From contig JAEXLD010000096.1 of NCBI GenBank assembly GCA_023445445.1, forward strand, positions 4,904 through 68,903: a DNA stretch of 64,000 bases, in the 5' to 3' direction. Within the stretch, counting starts at the first letter, position 1; the number at the start of each line of letters is the position of its first letter. The position numbers and the translations under genes are program-made. The notes under the pieces were generated by a model. It was not told the DNA's origin. It made no database searches and saw only the letters and a program-made list of their open reading frames with translations. Positions 7,234 to 16,178 of the stretch are shown in pieces. Source of the DNA: Bacillota bacterium. GTDB lineage: Bacteria; Bacillota; Clostridia; Clostridiales; Clostridiaceae.

Positions 7234-10200
7234 ATGAGTGATAGTACTAGGACAAAAGAGAAAATTAGTGATTTTATAAAAGAAGTAACTGAAGAAATAT
7301 TGAATAAAGAGGTTACTGGATATGATAATACATTTGTAGAGATAGGATTAAAATCAGTTGATATACCATTTTTTATTAAAAAGGTTTCAAATGAATTTAA
7401 TATTAAGTTAGAAGTGGAAACAATCTTTAAGTATCCTACGATTAATAGATATTCTGAGTTAATATTTAATAGATTAAATAATATTAGTGTATATAGTGAA
7501 GATGAAAAAGAAAAAGCACCTATAACTAATGAAAAAGAAGAGGTAGCAATAGTAGGTATGAGTTGCCGCTTTCCAAATGGAGCAAATAATCCAACAAAAT
7601 ATTGGGATATTTTAACTGAGGGAAAAAGCGGTATTGTCGATATGCCGAAAGAGAGATGGGATGTTGATAAATATTATAGTGAGGATAAAAAAGAATCTGG
7701 AAAAATGTATGTAAAAAGAGCTGGATTTTTAGATGTTCCAATTAAAAAATTTGATGCTCAATTTTTTAATATTTCTCCCAAGGAAGCTGAGGCTATGGAT
7801 CCTCAACAAAGGTTATTATTAGAATTGGTATGGGAGGCTTTTGAAGCATCAGGAAGTGATATAAGAGAGTACTATGGAACAAATACAGGAGTATATTTAG
7901 CTATTGCTGGGGAAGAATATTCTTTTGCACATTGTAGATCTGGTAATTTAAATAAGGTAACAGAATATTCACTAACAGGATGTACTTTTAGTACAGCATG
8001 TGGAAGAGTTTCATATACTTTTGGATTTGAAGGACCAGCTATGGCAATAGATACAGCATGTTCATCAGCTTTAACAGCAGTTCATGTTGCTTGCAAAGCT
8101 ATTGAATCAGGAGAAGTAGATACTGCAGTAGTTGCAGGTGTAAATATGATATTAACACCTCTAATACATGTTTGTTTCTCAAGATTAGGTGCAATTGCTG
8201 TTGATGGCCAAAGTAAAGCATTTGATGCATCAGCTAATGGCTTCGGTAGAGGAGAAGGATTAGCGGTTATTATTTTGAAAAGAGTGAAGGACGCAAGAGC
8301 TAATAATGATAATATTTTAGGAATAATAAAGGGAACGGCTATTAACCAAGATGGAAAGAGTAATGGATTAACAGCACCCAATGGAGCAGCTCAAGAAAAA
8401 GTTATTCTTAAGGCATTAAAAGATGCAAATTTAAAGGGAACTGATATTAGTTATGTAGAGATGCATGGGACAGGAACTGTATTGGGAGATCCAATAGAAG
8501 TAGATGCAATAACAAAAACCTACTGCAAAAATAGAATAATTGAAAAACCACTTAAAATTGGTTCTGTAAAATCTAATATAGGGCATTTAGAAGCTACAGC
8601 AGGGTTGGCAAGCATAATAAAAGTGTTATTATCATTTAAGAATGAAATGATTCCAGGTAATTTACATTTTACTAATCCTAATCCATTAATTGATTGGGAA
8701 ACTTCACCCATAAAAGTTGTTGATTGCAACACAAATTGGAAAAGAGGAAAAAAAATTAGAAGAGTTGGAATAAACGGATTTGGATTTGGTGGTTCAAATG
8801 CACACGTAATATTAGAAGAACCTGAAATATTTGATGTAGAAGAAAAGAACTTAAATGATCCACGATATATTTTGAAAGTGTCTTCAAAAACTAAGGAGGG
8901 ATTACGTAACAATATAAAAAATACTATAGAGTTCATAGATGAAAATGAAGATATGAACTTTAGGGATTTTATTTATACAAACAATATAAATAAATCAGAT
9001 TTTGATTATAGGTTCGTAGTTTCAGGAAGAGATAAAAATGATATAACTGAGAAAATGGAAGCCTATGTAGAGAATAATATAAAAGAAGATATTTTTGATA
9101 ATAGTAATATTGAAACTAGTTTGAGTAATAAAAAAATAGTATTTTTATACACTGGTCAAGGATCACAATATGTAGGTATGGGAGAAGAATTATATAAGAA
9201 TAATTTAGCCTTTAAAGATGCATTTAATGAATGTGATAGACTATTTGAACCATATCTATCTAAATCTTTAGTAGACTTAATTTATAGTAAAGATTTTTCT
9301 AATAAGTATATTGAAAGAACCCTATATGCACAACCATTAATTTTCTCTATTGAATATGCACTTTCAAAGTTTTGGAAAAGTATTGGAATTGAACCAGATA
9401 TAGTTTTAGGTCATAGTATAGGAGAATATGCTGCAGCTGTAATTTCAGATGTTATAAGTTTAAATGATGGAGTAAGGTTAGTGGCAGCAAGATGTCGTTT
9501 AATGGATTCAGCACCAGGTGAAGGTCATATGATATCGTTATATACTAGCTTGCAAGAAGCAAATCTATTGATTGAAAATTATAAAGATAGAGTATCTGTT
9601 GCGGTTCACAATGCAAAAAATAATATAGTTATATCAGGTGAGAGAAAATCTATAGAAGAAATTGCTATAATAGCTGAAAATAAAGGAATAAAAGTTAAAG
9701 AGTTACATGTATCACATGCATTCCATTCTCAAATGATGGAACCCATATTAGATGAATTTAAAGAGATAGCTTTAAATATTGAATATAAAACTTCAAAATA
9801 TGATTTTATGTCAACTAAATTAGCTAGATATGTGGAGAAAGATGAAGTTTTAGATGCTAATTATTGGACAAGACATATAGCTGAAAAGGTTGATTTTTAT
9901 AATGCCTTAAAAAGCATATCTAAACAAAATAATATAGTATTTGTTGAGGTTGGTGCAACCAATACACTGTGTGCCTTAACAAGATTAATATTAGGAGAAG
10001 AAACTGTAATAATAAATTCCTTAGATATTAAGAAAGATGCATTATCTGTTATAGGAAATGCCATAGGGCAACTTTATTGCAATAATTTTAATATTATATG
10101 GGAAAAATGTAATTTTAATAAAGATAATTCTTATAAAAGAGTATCTTTACCAATTTACCAATTCAACAAAGAGGAGTATTGGATTGAACCGGTTTATGAA

Positions 10201-13017
10201 CAAGATAATAATACTTCTAACAAGAATATTGACTATCATCCATTAATTGGAGAGAAAATTAGCACACCGTATCTTAAAAATACTTTAATTTATCAAAGCG
10301 TTTTTACAAATGAATCACCATACTTCATGAAAGAACATGTTATTTTTGACACGGCAATTTCACCAGCAGCAGCTCATATGGCAATGTTATTATCTATTGC
10401 TAAAGAGTATCAGAATCCATTTATATGCACAATAGAAAATGTTGAATTTCATGCACCTTTAATTGCCACAGAAGAAGAAAAAAAGGTGGTACAGTTTATT
10501 ATACAAGATACTAATTTAGAACAAATGAAATTCGAGATTGTAAGTAAAGAAAAAGAATCTAGAAACGAAAGGTGGATTAAGCATTGTAAGGGTAATATTG
10601 CCTTATCACAAGAAAATGTTTCAGATAAAAGAATAAAAGTAGATGAGTTAAAGGCTATGTATCCAGAAGAAAATTCCGGATTTAATATGTACAGGGTTAT
10701 GGAGAAATTTGGATTTAAATTAGGTGATGGATTTACAAGAATATTTAAAACTTGGAGAAAAAATGATGAAGGGGTATGTTATGTTGAACCAGATAATAAT
10801 GTACCAGAATTAAAAGAATATACTATATATGCAGGTACTTTAGATTCAATTTTCCAATCTATCTTTTCAGTTTCAGAGCTAAGTAGAGAAATGGATAATG
10901 AAACTGATAAATATTCAATGAAAACAACAATTCCAATATCTGTTAAAAAAATAAAATATTATTATAGAGATGCAAAGGAATATTGGTGTCATGTTAAAGT
11001 TAATAACTCTCAAAAATCAGGGGTTGTTGGAGACATAACTGTCTACAACGAAAAAGGTGAAATTGTTTTTGAAATTGAAAAAATGATGGCTAAATTAACA
11101 GATAGAGAGAGTTTATTAAAGGAATTAAATAATAACGGAAATAATCTTTTATATAGCGTAAATTGGAATAAAGAAAATGCAAAAGATAAAAAGGTGAAAT
11201 TTACAGAAAAGGAAGTTATGGTTGTATTTAATGATGATGAATCTATAGTAAATAGATTTAAAAGTAAATTGTTAGAATATGATGCAAACACAATAACTGT
11301 AATACAAGGAAATGAATATATAGAGTGTGATAATAATTTATATTATTTAAATTATAAAAACAAAAAGGATTTTGAAAAACTTTTATATTCAATTTCAAAT
11401 AAATATAAAGAGTCAAGTTTTAAATTACTTTATATTAGTGCTTCAAATGAAACAGAAATTACCTATGATAAATTAGTTTCAAAAGAAGAGCAAGAATGTA
11501 GCGGATTATTACATCTTGTTCAAGTTATAACTGAGTTAAATCATGTTCAGAAAATGAAATTAAAAGTAATCGTAAATAACGTTCATTCTTTAGAAAATTC
11601 AAAAATTTCTATATATCAATCTACACTTTGGGGTTTTTCACAGGTAATTAGACTTGAGCATACTCAGTTATGGGATGGAATAATTGACTTAGATTATGAT
11701 ATGTTAATAAACAATGTAGATTTGATAATTAAAGAGGTTAAAAATAGTAAAGATAAACAAGTGGTAATTAGGAATAATAATAGATATGTTCCAAGACTTG
11801 TTAAGAGTAAAAAGAATATTGAAGAAGTTGATATAACAATTGATAAGAATGCAAGTTATATAATTACTGGTGGAACTGGTAATATAGGACAAGTATATAC
11901 AGAATATTTATCAGATAAAGGTGCGAGAAACATAATATTATTAAGTAGAAGAGAACCTAATGAAGAGGTATTAAATAAAATAAATTTATTTAATACTATG
12001 GGAGTAAATGTTTATGTAGAGAATATAGATGTTAGCAATAGGAATGAAATATTATCATTTGTAAAAAGATTGAAAGATAATAGCATAGAAATTAAGGGAG
12101 TAATTCACACAGCAGGTATATTAGAAGATAAGATGATAAGAGATCAAGACTGGAGTAGTTTTGAGAAGCTATTTAGGACTAAAGTATGGGGAACTTATAA
12201 TTTACATGAAGCCTTAATACATGAAAATTTAGATTTCTTTATTATGACATCCTCTATTACAGCTATAGCTGGTAATATTGGACAAGCAAATTACGCTGCA
12301 GCTAATTATTATATGAATGCTTTTGCAGAATATAGAAGAAGTTTAGGTATGCCGGCAATGGCTGTATGTTGGGGTGCATGGGCAGATGGTGGCATGGTAA
12401 CTCAAGGTAACGATATTATGAAAAATATCTATGCAAAAGGATTATATTCAATTTCAAAAGAATTAGGTAAAAAAATGATTGATAAGGTATTTAATAAAGA
12501 TATTGCTTCAATTATAGTAGCAGATGCTAATTGGAAAATGTTTGCAGAGAAAACTGGAGTTGACGAGGTAACAGAATTTTTATCAACATTTATAGAAGAA
12601 AAAGATTTAACAAATAATAAATCAACTAATGAAGAAGATTTATTATTTAATTTAAAAAGTTTAGATAAGGAAAATAGAAATGAATATTTATTGAAAAAGC
12701 TACAACAGATAACTGCAGAAATAATGGGCTTCAATAATATTAATAATTTATCTATTGATAAAACTTTTACAGAACAAGGTGCTGATTCTTTAATAATATT
12801 CTCTATAAGAAATGAAATAAAGAAGTTAATAAATGAAGAAATAGATATTTCAGTATTTTTTAATTATCCATCATTAAGGAAGTTATCTGAATATTTATTA
12901 GAAGAAATAATTGTTTTCCATAGCATTGAAGAAAAAGAAGTGGAAAAAGAAAATCAGGTAAAATCTGATGAGACTGTAGAAGATATTTTATTAGAGATTA
13001 CTTCATTAATTGACTAA
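7234..13017 (+). CDS. Type I polyketide synthase, ACP-KS-AT-DH-KR-ACP
   Basis: 1,927 residues. ACP1 (about 10-85) has its Ser41 in GLKSVDI. KS (103-530) is complete: Cys276 in DTACSSA, His411 in HGTGT, His451 in NIGHLE. AT (635-930) has Ser728 in GHSIGE and the malonyl-like HAFHS motif (828-832). DH (1000-1280) keeps His1035 and Pro1044 but has Asp1039 where the motif HxxxGxxxxP has Gly; Asp1204 and Gln1208 are kept, so activity is uncertain. KR (1535-1790) has TGGTGNIG, Ser1673/1674 and Tyr1687; AGILEDK and the absence of the A-type Trp suggest a B-type KR giving a D-hydroxyl. The C-terminal ACP has Ser1852 in GADSL. There is no loading AT, so ACP1 is probably primed in trans. It may accept hydroxymalonyl from the upstream genes, or malonyl. 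Confidence 0.93.
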   Translation: MSDSTRTKEKISDFIKEVTEEILNKEVTGYDNTFVEIGLKSVDIPFFIKKVSNEFNIKLEVETIFKYPTINRYSELIFNRLNNISVYSEDEKEKAPITNEKEEVAIVGMSCRFPNGANNPTKYWDILTEGKSGIVDMPKERWDVDKYYSEDKKESGKMYVKRAGFLDVPIKKFDAQFFNISPKEAEAMDPQQRLLLELVWEAFEASGSDIREYYGTNTGVYLAIAGEEYSFAHCRSGNLNKVTEYSLTGCTFSTACGRVSYTFGFEGPAMAIDTACSSALTAVHVACKAIESGEVDTAVVAGVNMILTPLIHVCFSRLGAIAVDGQSKAFDASANGFGRGEGLAVIILKRVKDARANNDNILGIIKGTAINQDGKSNGLTAPNGAAQEKVILKALKDANLKGTDISYVEMHGTGTVLGDPIEVDAITKTYCKNRIIEKPLKIGSVKSNIGHLEATAGLASIIKVLLSFKNEMIPGNLHFTNPNPLIDWETSPIKVVDCNTNWKRGKKIRRVGINGFGFGGSNAHVILEEPEIFDVEEKNLNDPRYILKVSSKTKEGLRNNIKNTIEFIDENEDMNFRDFIYTNNINKSDFDYRFVVSGRDKNDITEKMEAYVENNIKEDIFDNSNIETSLSNKKIVFLYTGQGSQYVGMGEELYKNNLAFKDAFNECDRLFEPYLSKSLVDLIYSKDFSNKYIERTLYAQPLIFSIEYALSKFWKSIGIEPDIVLGHSIGEYAAAVISDVISLNDGVRLVAARCRLMDSAPGEGHMISLYTSLQEANLLIENYKDRVSVAVHNAKNNIVISGERKSIEEIAIIAENKGIKVKELHVSHAFHSQMMEPILDEFKEIALNIEYKTSKYDFMSTKLARYVEKDEVLDANYWTRHIAEKVDFYNALKSISKQNNIVFVEVGATNTLCALTRLILGEETVIINSLDIKKDALSVIGNAIGQLYCNNFNIIWEKCNFNKDNSYKRVSLPIYQFNKEEYWIEPVYEQDNNTSNKNIDYHPLIGEKISTPYLKNTLIYQSVFTNESPYFMKEHVIFDTAISPAAAHMAMLLSIAKEYQNPFICTIENVEFHAPLIATEEEKKVVQFIIQDTNLEQMKFEIVSKEKESRNERWIKHCKGNIALSQENVSDKRIKVDELKAMYPEENSGFNMYRVMEKFGFKLGDGFTRIFKTWRKNDEGVCYVEPDNNVPELKEYTIYAGTLDSIFQSIFSVSELSREMDNETDKYSMKTTIPISVKKIKYYYRDAKEYWCHVKVNNSQKSGVVGDITVYNEKGEIVFEIEKMMAKLTDRESLLKELNNNGNNLLYSVNWNKENAKDKKVKFTEKEVMVVFNDDESIVNRFKSKLLEYDANTITVIQGNEYIECDNNLYYLNYKNKKDFEKLLYSISNKYKESSFKLLYISASNETEITYDKLVSKEEQECSGLLHLVQVITELNHVQKMKLKVIVNNVHSLENSKISIYQSTLWGFSQVIRLEHTQLWDGIIDLDYDMLINNVDLIIKEVKNSKDKQVVIRNNNRYVPRLVKSKKNIEEVDITIDKNASYIITGGTGNIGQVYTEYLSDKGARNIILLSRREPNEEVLNKINLFNTMGVNVYVENIDVSNRNEILSFVKRLKDNSIEIKGVIHTAGILEDKMIRDQDWSSFEKLFRTKVWGTYNLHEALIHENLDFFIMTSSITAIAGNIGQANYAAANYYMNAFAEYRRSLGMPAMAVCWGAWADGGMVTQGNDIMKNIYAKGLYSISKELGKKMIDKVFNKDIASIIVADANWKMFAEKTGVDEVTEFLSTFIEEKDLTNNKSTNEEDLLFNLKSLDKENRNEYLLKKLQQITAEIMGFNNINNLSIDKTFTEQGADSLIIFSIRNEIKKLINEEIDISVFFNYPSLRKLSEYLLEEIIVFHSIEEKEVEKENQVKSDETVEDILLEITSLID

Positions 13018-13046
13018 ATAATGATTTATTAAAAAATATAAAAGAT

Positions 13047-13121
13047 GGGGCTGTCGCACAATGCAAAAATTCTACCTGTTATATTATAAATTTTTAATTT
13101 AGGAGATGTTGCGACAGCTCC
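13047..13121. repeat. Inverted-repeat element between the PKS and discrete acyltransferase genes
   Basis: Arms GGGGCTGTCGCA (13047-13058) and TGCGACAGCTCC (13110-13121) pair over 12 bases with one G-U, around a 51-base spacer. The core GCTGTCGCAC plus the following AATGNAAAA is shared with copies near 46454-46497 and 53179-53224, so this looks like a short dispersed element. As RNA it is a hairpin between two cluster genes. Confidence 0.6.
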
Positions 13122-13189
13122 ATTATATAAAGGATTATATCTAAAGTTGATTAAATTAATAATATTATACATAGTTGTAGGGAGGTAAA

Positions 13190-14125
13190 ATGAATAATTT
13201 AGTAGAGACAAAAAATATATTTATTTTTGAAGGGATAGGAAGTAAATATAGAAGTATTATTAGAACTTTGGATAAAAGCATATTAGAACTTTTAAATAAG
13301 TATTACAAAATTATTATAGATCAGTTAGGAGTGGATTTACAGGAATATATTTATGAGGATACTACTAATAATGCACTTTCAGACAATGATAATACGTTTT
13401 TAGAGTGGATCTTAATTTTTACTTGTGATTGCATTATTTACAAGTCATATTTAGCAAATAATATTAAACCTAAGATGCTAGTAGGATATAGTATGGGACT
13501 AATTACAGCTATGGTATGTACTGGTTCAATATCATTTAATGACGGACTAAGAGTATTAGAAAGGATATATAAATATCCTAAAGAGAGTAAAAGAGATAAT
13601 GAAGCAATGGCTACAATAATAGGGTTAAATTATAAATCTATAGTAGAAATAATTGAAGATTTAGAGTTTGAAGAATTATTAGAAATATCTAGTGAAAATG
13701 CTGAATATTGCATTGGGGTTTCTGGAGTAAAAAATGCTATAAATAAGATTTTGATGGTTGCAGAAGAGCAAGGGGCTTTAAAAACAATTAAACTAGATGT
13801 GCCCTTTGCTTTTCATTCAAAGTTTGCACTAAAAGGAATAGAAACAGTAAAGGATTTAATTAATAACTTAGAAGTTGGTAAAGCCACTATTCCTATTATG
13901 TCAGTATATACTCAAAATATAATTGTTAATGAAGAAGAATTAAGAAATGAATTGTTAACGAATTTATATAATTCAATGGAATGGAAAAAGACAATATATA
14001 AGTTAGGTAATATGGGAATTGATAATTTTGTTGAGGTAAGTTTAAGTGATAGTTTAAGTAAAATGTCTAGAGAGAATGCAATAAATAGTAAGTTCATAAC
14101 ATTTAAAGATGTATTTAATAACTAA
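13190..14125 (+). CDS. Discrete acyltransferase (FabD/trans-AT-like)
   Basis: A 311-residue stand-alone acyltransferase domain. The nucleophile elbow is GYSMG with Ser101, where malonyl-type ATs usually have GHSxG, and the catalytic His is His209 in FAFHS. The fold cues around them (MVCTGSISFNDGLRVLERIY, EISSENAEYCIGVSG) match AT domains. Both PKS modules already have their own AT, so this enzyme must do something else: load the starter or the hydroxymalonyl unit in trans, or hydrolyse stalled acyl groups. A free AT that handles an ACP-bound extender unit is known from zwittermicin (ZmaF). The ribosome site GGGAGGT is at 13180-13186. The exact substrate is unknown. Confidence 0.8.
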   Translation: MNNLVETKNIFIFEGIGSKYRSIIRTLDKSILELLNKYYKIIIDQLGVDLQEYIYEDTTNNALSDNDNTFLEWILIFTCDCIIYKSYLANNIKPKMLVGYSMGLITAMVCTGSISFNDGLRVLERIYKYPKESKRDNEAMATIIGLNYKSIVEIIEDLEFEELLEISSENAEYCIGVSGVKNAINKILMVAEEQGALKTIKLDVPFAFHSKFALKGIETVKDLINNLEVGKATIPIMSVYTQNIIVNEEELRNELLTNLYNSMEWKKTIYKLGNMGIDNFVEVSLSDSLSKMSRENAINSKFITFKDVFNN

Positions 14126-14141
14126 TTAAGGGGGGGAGTGA

Positions 14142-14837
14142 ATGAAGAAGATAAAGTTATTCTGTTTGCCGTATGCTGGTGGCTCAGCAACTATATATCT
14201 AAAGTGGAGACAGTATTTAAATGATAATATAGAAATCTATCCAGTAGAATTACCAGGGCGAGGAGCCAGATTCAATGAAAAACCATATACCAATGTGAAA
14301 GACATGATTGAAGATATAAGTATAACTATTATGAATGAGATAAATGACTGTGAATTCATGATTTTTGGGCATAGTATGGGGGCTATTTTAGCATATGAAC
14401 TTATACATAAGTTTAATATTATGGGAATTCATAAGCCTAAACACGCATTTTTTTCAGGAAGAGGGGCTCCACACTTACCAGTTTTAAAAGAAGATGCATA
14501 TTTATTACCAGAAGATGAATTCACTAAGAAAGTATTTAGTTTAGGTGGTATGCCAAGATTGTTGTTAGAGCAAAAGGAAATATTAAATATATTTATTAAA
14601 ATTCTTAAGGCTGATTATGAGGCCATTGAAAAATATGAATATTCTAATAGAGACTATAAATTTGAATTTCCAATATCAGTTTTAAATGGAGTTGATGATT
14701 TATTAACCCAAAATTGCATTTCACAATGGGATATTCATACTATGAAAGAATGTGATATTTACAATTTCAAAGGTGGACATTTTTTTATTAATGACTATAT
14801 TAAAGAGATTACTGAAATTATATTGTCAAAAATTTAA
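14142..14837 (+). CDS. Type II thioesterase
   Basis: A 231-residue alpha/beta hydrolase of the external thioesterase group (GrsT/SrfAD-like). It begins with KLFCLPYAGGSATIY, has PVELPGRGARF, the nucleophile Ser78 in GHSMGAILAYEL, an Asp in NGVDDLL and the catalytic His in GGHFFIND. Such enzymes clear wrongly primed or stalled carrier domains in PKS and NRPS lines. It sits 16 bases after the discrete AT and 16-19 bases before the CoA ligase gene, so all are in one transcript. Because no thioesterase domain is fused to the final NRPS module, this enzyme might also contribute to release, although that would be unusual. Confidence 0.92.
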   Translation: MKKIKLFCLPYAGGSATIYLKWRQYLNDNIEIYPVELPGRGARFNEKPYTNVKDMIEDISITIMNEINDCEFMIFGHSMGAILAYELIHKFNIMGIHKPKHAFFSGRGAPHLPVLKEDAYLLPEDEFTKKVFSLGGMPRLLLEQKEILNIFIKILKADYEAIEKYEYSNRDYKFEFPISVLNGVDDLLTQNCISQWDIHTMKECDIYNFKGGHFFINDYIKEITEIILSKI

Positions 14838-14856
14838 TTGAGAATGAGGTATAGTG

Positions 14857-16167
14857 ATGATATTAGATAAAAATAAAGAATGTATCAATAGGCATGAACT
14901 AGAAGAAATACAAAGTGATAGATTAAAGAAAATTGTAAAGTATGTGTATAATAATGTGAAGTTTTATAGAGAAAAGTTTGATGGAGAAGGAATAGATATT
15001 GATAGGATAAAAGGAATTGAAGATTTAGCTAAACTACCATTCACAAGTAAAGAAGATTTAAGAGATAATTATCCATATAAATTATTTGCAGTACCAATGG
15101 AGAAAATAAGCAGGATTCATGCTTCCTCGGGGACTACAGGGAAGCCTGTTGTAGTTGGTTATACAAATAGTGATTTGGATTTATGGAAAGAAGTAGTAGC
15201 GAGATCATTAAGTGCTTATGGAATTACAAAAGAGGATATAATACATGTTTCTTATGGATATGGACTCTTCACAGGAGGATTAGGATTAAATAACGGTGGT
15301 GAGCAATTAGGAGCTACAATAATACCGGTTTCATCAGGAAATACTAAAAAACAAATACAGATATTAGAAGATTTTGGAAGCACAGCGATAGCTTGCACAC
15401 CATCATATGCATTGCATATTGCAGATATTATAGAAAAAGAAGATATAGATAGAAGTAAATTAAAGTTGAAGGTGGGCATATTTGGAGCAGAACCATGGAC
15501 AGAGGCAATGAGAAAGCAATTGAAGGAAAAATTAAATATTAAACCCTATGATATTTATGGGTTAAGTGAAATAATCGGGCCAGGAGTATCATTTGAATGT
15601 GAAGAATTAGACGGATTGCATATAAACGAAGATTATTTCTTACCAGAAATAATTGATCCAGTTACACTAGAAGTTTTAGAAGAGGGTAAAAGTGGGGAGT
15701 TAGTAATAACTACAATTACTAAGGAAGGAATACCATTAATAAGATATAGAACTAGAGATATAACTAAGCTAAACTACAAAAAATGTAAGTGTGGAAGAAC
15801 CTTAGTACGAATGGAGAAATGTTTAGCAAGAAGTGATGACATGATTATAATTAGAGGAGTTAATATTTATCCAACTCAGGTTGAAAGTGTATTATTAGAA
15901 TCTAGGAATATTGAACCACATTATTTATTAGTAGTGGATAGAGTAAATAATCTAGATACACTAGAAATATTAGTAGAAGGTAAAGAAGAATTACACATGC
16001 ATGGACAGAAAAAAATAGATGAAGTAAGTAGTTTATTAAAATCTAAGATTCAGTCTGTATTAGGAGTAAGTGTGAAATTAAATATAGTGCTACCTAATAC
16101 TTTAGAGAGAAGTTCAGGGAAGATTAAGAGGGTAATTGACAACAGGAAAATATGTAATTTGGAATGA
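14857..16167 (+). CDS. Phenylacetate-CoA ligase (PaaK)-like adenylate-forming enzyme
   Basis: A 436-residue adenylate-forming ligase of the PaaK branch, about the normal length of phenylacetate-CoA ligases. Visible motifs are the phosphate loop SSGTTGKP near residues 90-97, FGAEPWTEAMR, YGLSEIIGPGVSFEC, RYRTRDIT and the C-terminal RGVNIYPTQVE. An N-terminal FYREKFDGEGID stretch is also family-typical. It is embedded between the thioesterase and the PKS/NRPS gene with a 4-base-scale junction, so it belongs to the cluster. I infer that it activates an aryl or other carboxylic acid as the starter for the PKS, whose N-terminal ACP has no loading domain. The start could be GTG 14854 or ATG 14857; ATG has better spacing from GAGGT. 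Confidence 0.85.
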   Translation: MILDKNKECINRHELEEIQSDRLKKIVKYVYNNVKFYREKFDGEGIDIDRIKGIEDLAKLPFTSKEDLRDNYPYKLFAVPMEKISRIHASSGTTGKPVVVGYTNSDLDLWKEVVARSLSAYGITKEDIIHVSYGYGLFTGGLGLNNGGEQLGATIIPVSSGNTKKQIQILEDFGSTAIACTPSYALHIADIIEKEDIDRSKLKLKVGIFGAEPWTEAMRKQLKEKLNIKPYDIYGLSEIIGPGVSFECEELDGLHINEDYFLPEIIDPVTLEVLEEGKSGELVITTITKEGIPLIRYRTRDITKLNYKKCKCGRTLVRMEKCLARSDDMIIIRGVNIYPTQVESVLLESRNIEPHYLLVVDRVNNLDTLEILVEGKEELHMHGQKKIDEVSSLLKSKIQSVLGVSVKLNIVLPNTLERSSGKIKRVIDNRKICNLE

Positions 16168-16178
16168 GGTTGGTGAAA

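Noticed and set aside
8082..8936. Minus-strand open frames inside the first PKS
   Set aside because: They mirror the conserved KS coding sequence and have no independent signals.
13029..13211. 60-codon minus-strand frame between the PKS and the discrete AT
   Set aside because: It runs through the inverted-repeat element and overlaps the AT start; no ribosome site or family.
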